Of a DNA stretch of 64,000 bases, positions 55,942 to 64,000 are shown piece after piece; the stretch's first letter is position 1; the number at the start of each line of letters is the position of its first letter. Source of the stretch: Bifiguratus adelaidae (taxonomy: Eukaryota; Mucoromycota; Endogonomycetes; Endogonales); the NCBI GenBank assembly GCA_002261195.1, contig MVBO01000049.1, positions 1 through 64,000 on the forward strand. Reading direction: 5' to 3'. The notes beneath the pieces are model-generated. The model searched no databases, was not told where the DNA came from, and saw only the letters and a list, made by a program, of their open reading frames with translations. The translations under genes were made by a program, and so were the position numbers.

Positions 55942-57696
55942 CTACATGTCTACGCTTAATTTATTCCGAAGACGATCCAATCGTTGCATTAAGGCATCCT
56001 TTGCCGCCTTTTCAGCTCTGGCCCGCTTGAGTGCCTTCTTGAACACTTCGCTAGTTATACAAGAAGGTTGGACCCGAGCACGTTCCATTTGACTTAGCAC
56101 GTCATCTATACCGTGAATGTTGCGCTCGATGCCAAAGCCTTTGATCAACGATGTGTAGGTGACCACATTCGGGCTTATGCCAGCTTGCACCATGTCCTTG
56201 AATATCCTTACGGCTTGCAGCATTCTTCGATGTCGACCGAAGTTCGCGATAAGGTCAGTGTATAGCCCTAGTGAAAGAGGTTCGGAAGGTGGGGAAGCAA
56301 GTGCATCGTAGGCAAACAAGACGTCCTTGAGAAGTAGTCTAGGGTGTGAAATTGCATATGAATTCGATGGAGGTGATGACCGCCGTGACGCTGGCAGCAT
56401 TTGAAGACAGGTAGTGATGAAAGCGATGTAGGCCCGCTTCTCTATGATTCCATGTTGTCGGTGTGATGAACGCATTAAATCGCGCGCTTCTTCTAACCGA
56501 CCAAGGGAACATAGCTGTTCAAGTCGTTGAGATACAGTCGGCGTGACGTTCACCTCCAATTTTGCTGCCTTCGTTGCATTAGCTGTGATAGCTGATGTAA
56601 CGAAATCGTGCTTGGTGCTTTTCTGCTTTCGTGTTTTCGTTCGGTCGAGGACAGTGTCATTTAAGGTTTCGAGTGAGATCAAGAGCTTCTGTAGTCGTTG
56701 CAGTGCAGGGGATTTGTCATTCGCCAGTCGATCAAGCTCGTAGACAGCGTTCGAGAGCTGGGGATGGATACCGCATAAGCCTTCGTGTTTCACCCGTATG
56801 CATAACTCTCGGCAAACGTCAAGCCTCTGCATTTCAATAGCACTCCGAAGGCCTGCAATGTAGTGTGCAGGTGTAGCTAAAATATGCGCCTCATCCATGG
56901 TCGCGAAAGCTTTCCTTAATCGGTCGACATCAGGTCGTTTTTCGAGAAGCCGCAAATAGGATAAAACATGCGAGCCTTTCAAAATCCGCTGGCTCCGACC
57001 TTCGCCAATGTTAGATGCTCTTTTTAGGAAGTCTATAATGGTGTCGCCAAGCCTTAGGTCCTCGACTGAGCCAACGGACGCCAATCTTGAGAGAAGATGA
57101 CAGCAGAAGTTTGCTCCAATCACGTCTTGCTTAGGGTATTCTTGCGCGGCGTCCCAGATTCGCTGTAGGTCTTTTAAGTACACCGAGGGAGAGTTCAAAA
57201 GATCTCGAAGACAAGCTATGCATTCCTTTGGCGGCGCGTTTGTTGTTCTGAGGCGCGAGATGATTGATGGAATATCGAGGTGCTTAGAAGGGGAAGAGAT
57301 GGAATCTTGTAGTTGATGTGGGGCAGCTACGTGTCGTTGCATTTCTTGAGACCTTGTAAATTCGATTGACGCCCGCCTGTGAGTTTTGTTCGCCCTTTGC
57401 TCGGCTGTATCTTCAGTTTGATCTACATCATACACGAGCACTGCTTGGGCAGTTGACGTCCCTATCCTTGACATTGAAGTCCAGTTCCATGGGTTTGAAG
57501 GGGAGTTGCGATCGTTATAATTCTTCTTTTGGTACAGACTAGAACCATGTCGGCTTACTGCCGTCCGAAACGTTCGCCGATGCTTTGATTGAGCGAGCGA
57601 AAAGGAAGGCTGCCGATTCTCCAGCGACGACCAGACGATCCTCCGCAAAGCAACAAGCACGCTTGCAGGAAAGTGCCTCCGCCTTACACCTTCCAT
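55942..57696 (-). CDS. Pentatricopeptide-repeat (PPR) protein, probably mitochondrial
   Basis: A single exon of 584 codons. The N-terminal ~70 residues are Arg/Ser-rich and nearly free of acids, as in mitochondrial presequences. The C-terminal third has clear PPR units: EPLSLGLYTDLIANFGRHRR then MLQAVRIFKDMVQAGISPNV, and VTYTSLIKGFGIERNIHGID then DVLSQMERARVQPSCI. Earlier helical repeats (LRLLEKRPDVDRLRKAFATM, LEQLCSLGRLEEARDLMRSS) are degenerate. It ends in a basic helix. PPR proteins bind organelle RNAs for processing, stability or translation; the target is unknown. Confidence 0.88.
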   Translation of the reverse strand: MEGVRRRHFPASVLVALRRIVWSSLENRQPSFSLAQSKHRRTFRTAVSRHGSSLYQKKNYNDRNSPSNPWNWTSMSRIGTSTAQAVLVYDVDQTEDTAEQRANKTHRRASIEFTRSQEMQRHVAAPHQLQDSISSPSKHLDIPSIISRLRTTNAPPKECIACLRDLLNSPSVYLKDLQRIWDAAQEYPKQDVIGANFCCHLLSRLASVGSVEDLRLGDTIIDFLKRASNIGEGRSQRILKGSHVLSYLRLLEKRPDVDRLRKAFATMDEAHILATPAHYIAGLRSAIEMQRLDVCRELCIRVKHEGLCGIHPQLSNAVYELDRLANDKSPALQRLQKLLISLETLNDTVLDRTKTRKQKSTKHDFVTSAITANATKAAKLEVNVTPTVSQRLEQLCSLGRLEEARDLMRSSHRQHGIIEKRAYIAFITTCLQMLPASRRSSPPSNSYAISHPRLLLKDVLFAYDALASPPSEPLSLGLYTDLIANFGRHRRMLQAVRIFKDMVQAGISPNVVTYTSLIKGFGIERNIHGIDDVLSQMERARVQPSCITSEVFKKALKRARAEKAAKDALMQRLDRLRNKLSVDM

Positions 57697-57822
57697 TATA
57701 TGCCAATAGTTGCGCCTAATCCTTCACAACGGAGGACATCACAAGTAGATAAAGCTTTGGAAACTGAATAGCGACAACCAAATAACAAACTGGTTCGTCA
57801 CGTGCTCTCACAATTTAGCGGT

Positions 57823-58173
57823 TCAGTTTGGCAGAGTTGCGTTATTCGCCAAGATAATGTTGAAGCCCAAAGTCATTTCACAGGTGTTGGCACAAGTCAC
57901 TACTGGTACTGTAACGGCTGCCATGTAAGTGCCATACTCACCCTTATCTAGTGGGTCTAACATGAGAACATGCAGTCTAATGAACTCATCTGGTTCCCTT
58001 TTGGCGTTTTCTGCTGCAACGGACGAAGAAGCGACAACATATGCTGCTATCGCTGCCAACATATGGACAGGGTATTCTCGTGCCGGGGATACGGTAGCTG
58101 AGAAAGCCATAACTACAAACAACGCATACAACAAACATGATTTGGTTGGAAAGGGGCAATTGAACACTATCAT
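57823..58173 (-). CDS. Small hypothetical protein with N-terminal hydrophobic segment
   Basis: 116 codons. The N-terminus (LLYALFVVMAFSATVSPARE) could be a signal peptide, followed by a second hydrophobic stretch MLAAIAAYVVASSSVAAENA and a moderately polar end with two Cys (VVTCANTCEMTLGF). No family recognised. The frame extends upstream to 58278 without a better ATG. Confidence 0.35.
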   Translation of the reverse strand: MIVFNCPFPTKSCLLYALFVVMAFSATVSPAREYPVHMLAAIAAYVVASSSVAAENAKREPDEFIRLHVLMLDPLDKGEYGTYMAAVTVPVVTCANTCEMTLGFNIILANNATLPN

Positions 58174-58609
58174 CGTTGACTGTGAGGTGAGTCTCGGCTC
58201 AGGCCATGCAAACGGAGAAGCTGTAAGCTGAACGCTTTGTATAAGAATGGCACCCTCCTTATTACGCCAATATCCCATATGTTGTTATGTCTTGTCGGAA
58301 ATCCTGAATCAAATCTAGGAATATTAATAGCTAAGGTGAGATTGCGATAATCCTCTTTGCAAACGATCTAATGGTTGTGTGCAGCTGCAAGCGTTACGAA
58401 GGCATCTATCAGATCCACTAGAGAAGGTGTCTGAATATTCTTTTTAGGCCAGACGAAAAGCATTTGTAATCGAAGGGCTACTTTAGCATACCCTGAAACC
58501 ATGTATATTAGATAGCAAGACAGCAAAAATCTGTTTCCATTCGAGAGAAATGTGTATTTGTTTTACACTCTAGGGTACAATATATAATACTCTATGGATC
58601 GTTTTAGGT
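58174..58609. other. Intergenic stretch
   Basis: 436 bases, AT-rich, between the small hypothetical gene and the 3' end of the SLC25 carrier. No gene-like segment was seen. Confidence 0.4.
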
Positions 58610-59914
58610 CTACAACGTATTGTCATGGAGAGCACGCATGGTCAATTCATAAGCGGTAAATGTTGCGGCGGCAGCGGGAACACTATAACTTGTTTGTTAG
58701 CAAAATACCTGGATTGTCAACTACTATTACTGACCTTCTGATCATGGTAGGCGTATAGCCATTGAACCATGCCTTGTATCCAAATTTGTTCTTCAACTCC
58801 TTCAATGTCCTGATAACGTAGAATCCTCTTGGCGGTTCAACTTGATTCTGTACGACACTCTTGACCACATCAAAGGGATAACACATGGTCCAGTAACCCA
58901 GACCACCCGCTGCACCAGCTGTCATGAGTTTCCAAGTCTCTAACTTATTGGGATCGCCGCCAACAGGAGTAAGGCCCCGCTTAACTAATTCGAAAGCAGA
59001 GTAGAAACCAGCGTAGGCTGGGATCTCTCTCACAATTGTAGCCCACAAGCCACGCATGAGGCCATTTGAAAAGCCATGAGCCTTGATCAATTGGTTGGCA
59101 CAATCAAATGGCCCACGATAATAGGGCGTCTTTCCATCTCCACTCTTGCCAAATTGCGATTGCATCTTGATCTTGAGCATCTCGACAGGTGAGGCAAGCA
59201 CGGAGTTGACGATGCCTGCGCCTGCTCCAGCAATAGCAATCTCCGGAATCGAAAGCACCCGAGTCGGGTCACCCCTTTGCAAAAGTTGACGGAATTCAGA
59301 ATTCGCGGCGAATAGCAAGGCATTGACGGCTCCGATACCAATCAAAGGAGACAACATGCCTGAAACGCATCAAATGAGTATTCGTCGCTGAAGATCTTGC
59401 AAATCAAGGATTGTTACCTTTGTACAAGGCCAGAAAACCTTCGTTCTTGACCGTCTTTACGCAACAATCCCAAGCGCCGTTGAAACGGCCAACGCTATCG
59501 GTTTGCAATCGCACTTTGATGGTATCAAGTGGTTGTCCTAATCGAGAGCTATATCAATGCATTTATTCCACGGTTTTTCAGTCAACGTCGAGTACCTACC
59601 CACAAGGACCTGAGCCATACCACCCACACTAGACGGATGTTATCGATAAGTCAAGCGCTCAATTAATGCAGGGCTACGTCAACTTACTTGCCAGCGAGGA
59701 AGCTACAGAATACATAAAGAAGGAAATGATCAGTTCATGCGCGACATCCATGCTAAAGGATCTCTGTCTTTCCATAAGGTCGACCGAGACGGGTTGACGA
59801 ACCATCACCATACCTTGTGCGAGACAAGTCTAGAGCTCCGGTATACCCACACCTGAATACCCTTACTTACTCATGCCATGGTGGCTGGCGTACTTTGTGT
59901 TCTTCCTTTGCCAT
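58610..59914 (-). CDS. Mitochondrial SLC25 carrier, carnitine/ornithine-type subfamily
   Basis: Six exons (59914-59871, 59702-59688, 59628-59600, 59537-59418, 59359-58735, 58682-58610) give 301 residues, all in frame; two are microexons of 15 and 29 bases. Repeat 1 reads [20 protein letters not shown] then [20 protein letters not shown], repeat 2 [20 protein letters not shown] then [10 protein letters not shown], repeat 3 [20 protein letters not shown] then [29 protein letters not shown] and the end [20 protein letters not shown] resemble the SLC25A20/29/45/48 and Crc1/Ort1 group. It probably exchanges acylcarnitines or basic amino acids over the inner mitochondrial membrane; the substrate cannot be fixed from sequence. 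Confidence 0.92.
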
Positions 59915-60019
59915 GTCAACCGTCAAGGACAAGCACAAGGCTCAAGATGAGCGGGAGACAAAAGTGAAGTAATTCACCAAAAATGGCGCAATTTTCTCGC
60001 GCTTGAATTGGATCACCGG

Positions 60020-60704
60020 ATGGACTCTACTATGGCGGATGTGCGTGCATCAGAGGCACGCGGCGAGTTTGATCCTTTTGGTACGTAGTCTGCTTCAGTG
60101 AAGTGTACTCACTAAAGTGTAGGTCCGCACGATGGTCCCTTCTTCAAGAAAATGTCGGAGTTGCGGGAGTTGCAGTTGGAAATTGCTCAGGAGCAGCTAC
60201 GGCAGGACAAGACGCCACTAGAGGAGGAAAAGTAAGTTCAATTTAATACGTAGTATTCAATCAGTCTAAAAAGGGACCAGGCAATCCGCAGCAGACAAGG
60301 AACAAGCAATGGATACTACGTATAAGAAACAAAAGGCCACGTACGAGACAAAAGAGGCCGAAATGAAGACATTGAGCGATAAAGTAAGTCTGAGTGTGTA
60401 TATCAAGGACGATGCGTGCTCAGATGTCTTTATCACATAGATGGCGCGACTAGGACAACTCATGTAGGTTCTTTCAAATCCATCTTTTCGCATTTAACCA
60501 AATGTCATTGTCCTTAGGGCCGAACTAGCCGATTTATCACATCCCGGAGCGGGCAAACGTGACAAGAATGGTACATTATCACAAGAGAACCCTTCGCCTC
60601 TCAAGAATACAAATGTTCTAACGGAGGTAGATCGCCATGCACTGCGAAACCAAGGTCAAACAATCGAAAGAGATACTTCAGAGAAGCGCAAAACCAGAGT
60701 TTAG
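60020..60704 (+). CDS. Small coiled-coil protein, unknown family
   Basis: Five exons (60020-60080, 60123-60231, 60281-60383, 60441-60463, 60518-60704), the fourth only 23 bases, give 160 residues with consistent phases. The middle is a long helix: KKMSELRELQLEIAQEQLRQ, then ADKEQAMDTTYKKQKATYET and EMKTLSDKMARLGQLMAELA. The end is polar (LKNTNVLTEVDRHALRNQGQ then a Lys/Arg-rich tail). The start lies 105 bases from the carrier start, divergently. I do not recognise it; it looks like a subunit of a larger complex. Confidence 0.7.
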
Positions 60705-60742
60705 GCTGTAAATATGTACAATAACCTCTAATACTTCTATGT

Positions 60743-61611
60743 CTAAAACTTCAACATGGGCAATCTATACTTGGGGCTGACATACAGACTCGTCGCCTCA
60801 GCGAACAGCGTCTTGCCATCCAGTCCCTCTATCCTGGCACTACCATAGCCTTTACGACCCTCTACACGATCAAACTTGCCGCGGACGACGACGAATTGAT
60901 CTGCCCTGACAGGTGCACGGTAATTGATGTTTAAATTGGCGGTAAAGCCGGTGTGATTGGGCAAATGGGGGATGGTCTACCACAGCGCGGATGAGCTGAG
61001 TGTGAACTGACATTGTGCTGTTATAAACTTACCACAACAGCGAGCATTTCATCCAAGATGGTCGCAAGCATACCTCCATGAACAATGCCATCGTGCCCAC
61101 ACAAACTTCTACCCAAATGCATCACCACAGTACATTCAGTCTTGTCCTGGTTGTAGAACATGAGCGGCTTGACCGCAATACGTCCTTTGGCTCGCATGAC
61201 TCCAGCAGTGAGATTATTGACAATGGCCTTCTCTTGCAAGTGGGCGTAGATTTGCGATTCTACCATGTCAGGATCTGCGCGAAGGGCCTTAGTAATTTCG
61301 AGATTATCTTGCTTGAACTTGAGTTCCTCCAAGTACGGGTCCTCGGCCAATACCGTCACTGCGGATGCATTATTACTAGAAGATGGGGAAAATGGCAAGG
61401 AGGACCGAAGGTCTTCATTCAAGAGCGAGTAGGCGACACCTGCACCAGCAATGGCGGACACGCTGCTTATCAGAACCGTGCTCAGAGATTTGCTTGCTTG
61501 AGCCGTTTGTTGGCCTGCCTCGCTATGCGAAAGCCTTAGCGTGGAAGGGATGCATCTCGACCGTGTCAATGAGCGAGTAATGACTGGGGCACGAGCAGCG
61601 ATGCGGTTCAT
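60743..61611 (-). CDS. Hotdog-fold thioesterase (PaaI/THEM4-like), mitochondrial
   Basis: Two exons (61611-61033, 60976-60743) give 270 residues. The N-terminus (NRIAARAPVITRSLTRSRCI) is a mitochondrial presequence, followed by a short membrane helix (LSTVLISSVSAIAGAGVAYS). The hotdog domain has the PaaI/THEM4 signature LCGHDGIVHGGMLATILDEM (catalytic-site His-Gly-Gly and Asp/Glu) and GFTANLNINYRAPVRADQFV, then LFAEATSLYVSPKYRLP. Such enzymes hydrolyse acyl-CoA. Fungal proteins of this build are often annotated as thioesterase superfamily proteins facing the intermembrane space or matrix. Confidence 0.92.
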
Positions 61612-62182
61612 GATTCAGGCAGCGGAAAAAGAGGCTGGACGTCGTCAAAAATCACTCATCATTAGGTAACTGAATTCTGATTGGTTAAAATGTTAAGCCA
61701 TTGTGCGAATGGCACACAGTCGAGAATAACATGGCGTTGCATTGCATCGACGTTCCTGGTCTCCATGTAAGGTATCAGAAAGAATCTGTGGATTCGAAAC
61801 TTGAGCAAGAAATTCTTCCTCCACAGGCAACATTTGACGCAATGATTACAATATGAGTGTTCACATTTCTGGAAGCGCGCTGGCAAGGACTCAACGATAG
61901 AGAGAGATAAAATGGGTATCTTAATAGGACCTTGTGTATATTTGTTTTACATTGCCATTTCTAAGCGTAAGAAGCAAGTATTTCGTTTGGGGCATGACGA
62001 TGACATGGTCTGTGCCAAAAATGGATAACTTGTGCCTGAAAATTTGAGCGTCAGGCGTGGGGGGAAACGACGTCTTCGACATTTGGGCGCAATTATTACA
62101 AAAGCTCTTAAACATGGATATGATCATATGAAGATCTTTTATCTTTGATGGACTCTGAGTTTGAATCTTCGGCTGTTCTGCC
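61612..62182. other. Divergent intergenic region
   Basis: 571 bases, AT-rich, between the thioesterase (minus) and the mucin-like protein (plus). Minus-strand open frames at 61662-61886 and 61921-62304 have no motifs. Nothing else was seen. Confidence 0.4.
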
Positions 62183-62824
62183 ATGACTTCAAGCAAGAAT
62201 TCGATTCCTTCGGCGAACCTTCCGAGCGAGACGTACGCGTTCCTGAGCGGTGGCGTCCCGACCACGAGCACTACATTTACCTCAAACACCGTATACTTCA
62301 CCACTACCTCGACAACGAGCTCTCAGTCATCCTTTGTACCTCTTATCACCGCTATTTCAACCCCTACACCTGTCACAACCCCGACCTGGACCAGCTCTGT
62401 TCCCATTGCAAGTGTCACCCCTCCAATCACTTCGCTTTCCAATGTTATTACCCTGATTACATCGTATTCCACCATAACTCCGACGTCCTCAAGCCAAACA
62501 TTTCAGAATATACCAACAAATTCTGGAGCCGGTCAACAGGAGAACATCATCATCGGGGCTTCATTAGGCGCTGGTGTTGTCGTCTTCATCGCGATGGCCC
62601 TTCTTGCCCGTTACCTTTTGGTCTCAAGGCGACGGCAGACATTTATGGATCCATGGGAGAACGAGATCGATGCAGCTCCGGTAGGAGGCGCAGGTGCGTA
62701 CAACCACTACGGCTTCCCTCGAGAACGAGAACTTTATGAGACACCTCAAATGCGACAAACAGCTCCATGGGGTTATTCCAATAATCCTTTTCGGAATACA
62801 TTGGATCAGTATCACAGAAACTAA
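62183..62824 (+). CDS. Mucin-like single-pass membrane protein, Mid2/Wsc-like in build
   Basis: A single exon of 213 codons. About 110 residues rich in Ser, Thr, Pro and Val (TSTTFTSNTVYFTTTSTTSS) suggest heavy O-mannosylation. One helix (IIIGASLGAGVVVFIAMALL) follows, then a basic stop-transfer LVSRRRQ and a ~60-residue cytosolic tail (YNHYGFPRERELYETPQMRQ). This resembles cell-wall stress sensors such as Mid2, but no clear signal peptide precedes the Ser/Thr domain, so the true start may lie in an upstream exon. Function inferred from architecture only. Confidence 0.7.
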   Translation: MTSSKNSIPSANLPSETYAFLSGGVPTTSTTFTSNTVYFTTTSTTSSQSSFVPLITAISTPTPVTTPTWTSSVPIASVTPPITSLSNVITLITSYSTITPTSSSQTFQNIPTNSGAGQQENIIIGASLGAGVVVFIAMALLARYLLVSRRRQTFMDPWENEIDAAPVGGAGAYNHYGFPRERELYETPQMRQTAPWGYSNNPFRNTLDQYHRN

Positions 62825-63057
62825 GCGCTTTTGTATAGATATCCTGTTGCGCACTATATTGTATATTTACAGTGTAAAGAAGTGTATTAATGAGCATCTC
62901 GCAAGGCATTTAATCTACCTTTGTAGCGCTTCAGTGAAACACCCTAATTTGGACAGGCAAAAAGTTCGACACCGTAAAGAAAAGCCACGACAGTGAGAGC
63001 AAAGAACCAAATGTCAGAGTAGTGCTCGTTTTTTGGCGGTTAAACACATACACAAAC

Positions 63058-63724
63058 ATGACTCAAACCAACGCCGAGTCGAGCCTTTCGCAACCGCAAA
63101 GCACGAGCGAGACACTGCTGGCAAAATTGCAACAATCGCCGACCGCACCACTGTTCGCTGGCGCAGCCATTGCGTTCGGATCTGGTATAGCAGGAGCAAT
63201 ATGGTACTCTAAGCGCAAGTATGCAAAGGAGAAACTACTAGAGGCCAGCAAGCCACAATACATCCCCTCAACAGCACCCAAATTCCCCCAAATGACACCC
63301 GCAGAGTATGCACAATCCCGGATCGATGCCAGATTTTTTGCACTTCGCGCTCTAGGTTACGGTACCCTACTGGCATGGGGTAGTGCAGCCGTTATAGCGG
63401 TCGGCGTTGGTTATGCTCTCGATGTGCGGAACGTGAGTACGATTGATCAAGTAAGCAAGCCATTCGATGCTAACGAACATCTAGATGAAAGAGTTGTCCG
63501 AGAAACTTTCAGCTATTATACCGAAGCGAACGTCTTACATTCGCGATGCTATATTGAGAGAAGAGCGCGCGGTCGAATCTACGTTATTGTCGGAGCCACA
63601 AATGTTTTCCGACGATGAAAAGACCGATTTGGGCATCTTTGCTGAACTCAAGCGTGAATGGGATGCAGAGGTGGAGGCCAGGCGTCGGTATCACGAGTCC
63701 ATAGATAGAAAGAATACCAATTGA
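63058..63724 (+). CDS. TMEM242-like mitochondrial membrane protein
   Basis: Two exons (63058-63432, 63485-63724) give 204 residues. Two membrane helices: LFAGAAIAFGSGIAGAIWYS and, after RIDARFFALRALGYGTLLAW, the second GSAAVIAVGVGYALDV. The pair LRALGYGTLLAW...YALDVRNMKELSEKLSAIIP matches human TMEM242 (LRALGWGSLYAW...KALGVHSMNDFRSKMQSIFP). TMEM242 helps assemble the c-ring of mitochondrial ATP synthase. The charged C-terminal extension (~60 residues, LKREWDAEVEARRRYHESID) is longer than in animals. Confidence 0.85.
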
Positions 63725-64000
63725 TGTGTCAGATTCAGCAGGCTTCAGGGCGGCATTTGTACAATAGTGTTGATCTTCATAGACCTAGAAGCGGAAAATT
63801 TCGATGAAATTAAAGGGCCGCATTCCACAGGCGCATTGATTAGCGATTTCGCGCAATGCTCTTGGCTGCACATGAGAGTCTTCATTCTAAGAGAGGAAGC
63901 ATCAGCGTTACCAAGGAGGCACTCCTCTGTCAGGGCAAGGGAGTTAGGAGTCGAACCGAAAATTTCCTAATGGCAACACAATTGTCCAACAATGGTCTCG

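Noticed and set aside
63925-63975. B-box-like GGTTCGACTCC on the minus strand near the right edge, suggesting a tRNA
   Set aside because: The T-stem has a mismatch, no partner for the acceptor stem or A-box is visible before the window ends, and no anticodon arm folds convincingly.

Overview
This is nuclear DNA of a fungus. Nearly every gene is eukaryotic and split by short GT-AG introns of about 40-110 bases. The fungal markers are an Mnn9/Anp1-type mannosyltransferase pair, an Emp24 p24 protein, Tcd1/2, HGH1, a fungal-style aquaglyceroporin, fungal-type mitochondrial and peroxisomal carriers and a Mid2-like mucin. The GT61 transferase, the HSPA12-like Hsp70, the DUF1206 protein, the COG2907 flavoprotein and a methyltransferase of the large zygomycete type suggest an early-diverging (Mucoromycota-like) fungus rather than a yeast or mould of the Dikarya. 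That placement is inference. I found no rRNA, convincing tRNA, CRISPR array, LTR element or intact transposon.

Layout. 0-6 kb: a partial aquaglyceroporin gene runs off the left edge, followed by a gene-poor stretch with a decayed flavin amine oxidase, then a methyltransferase. 6-19 kb: TMEM41/VTT protein, an orphan protein, tRNA t6A dehydratase (Tcd), a small Noc2-like protein, Emp24, a disordered protein, a DUF1206 membrane protein, mitochondrial adenylate kinase 3 and a MYND protein. 20-32.5 kb: an Mnn9-like transferase, a divergent pair of FabG-like reductase and COG2907 flavoprotein, a peroxisomal-type carrier, 3-hydroxyanthranilate dioxygenase, cyclophilin A, a Ure2-like GST, a sialidase-fold secreted enzyme, glutathione peroxidase and a frameshifted nickel/cobalt transporter. 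32.7-45 kb: PIG-Y, a second Mnn9-like transferase, a cupin, a GT61 transferase, a broken TauD dioxygenase, an HSPA12-like Hsp70, HGH1 and an HSL-type esterase. 45-64 kb: a tail-anchored cyclic-nucleotide phosphodiesterase, a poorly resolved gene-like region, glycine cleavage T protein, an orphan, a second peroxisomal carrier, GINS subunit Sld5, an F-box protein, a PPR protein, an SLC25 carrier, a coiled-coil protein, a hotdog thioesterase, a mucin-like membrane protein and a TMEM242-like protein.

Most genes are unrelated housekeeping genes. Recurrent themes are mitochondrial and peroxisomal transport and metabolism (three SLC25 carriers, AK3, GcvT, PPR, thioesterase, TMEM242-like) and secretory-pathway glycosylation (two Mnn9-like, GT61, PIG-Y, Emp24). 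The only arrangement that looks functionally linked is the tight divergent pair SDR/COG2907 flavoprotein (76 bases between start codons), which recalls bacterial fatty-acid-modification neighbourhoods. Three host genes carry lesions: the amine oxidase (old), TauD (recent, one stop plus a 10-bp tandem duplication) and NiCoT (one missing base in a conserved motif). Exon models were built by hand from reading frame, splice signals and family conservation, so single junctions may be wrong.
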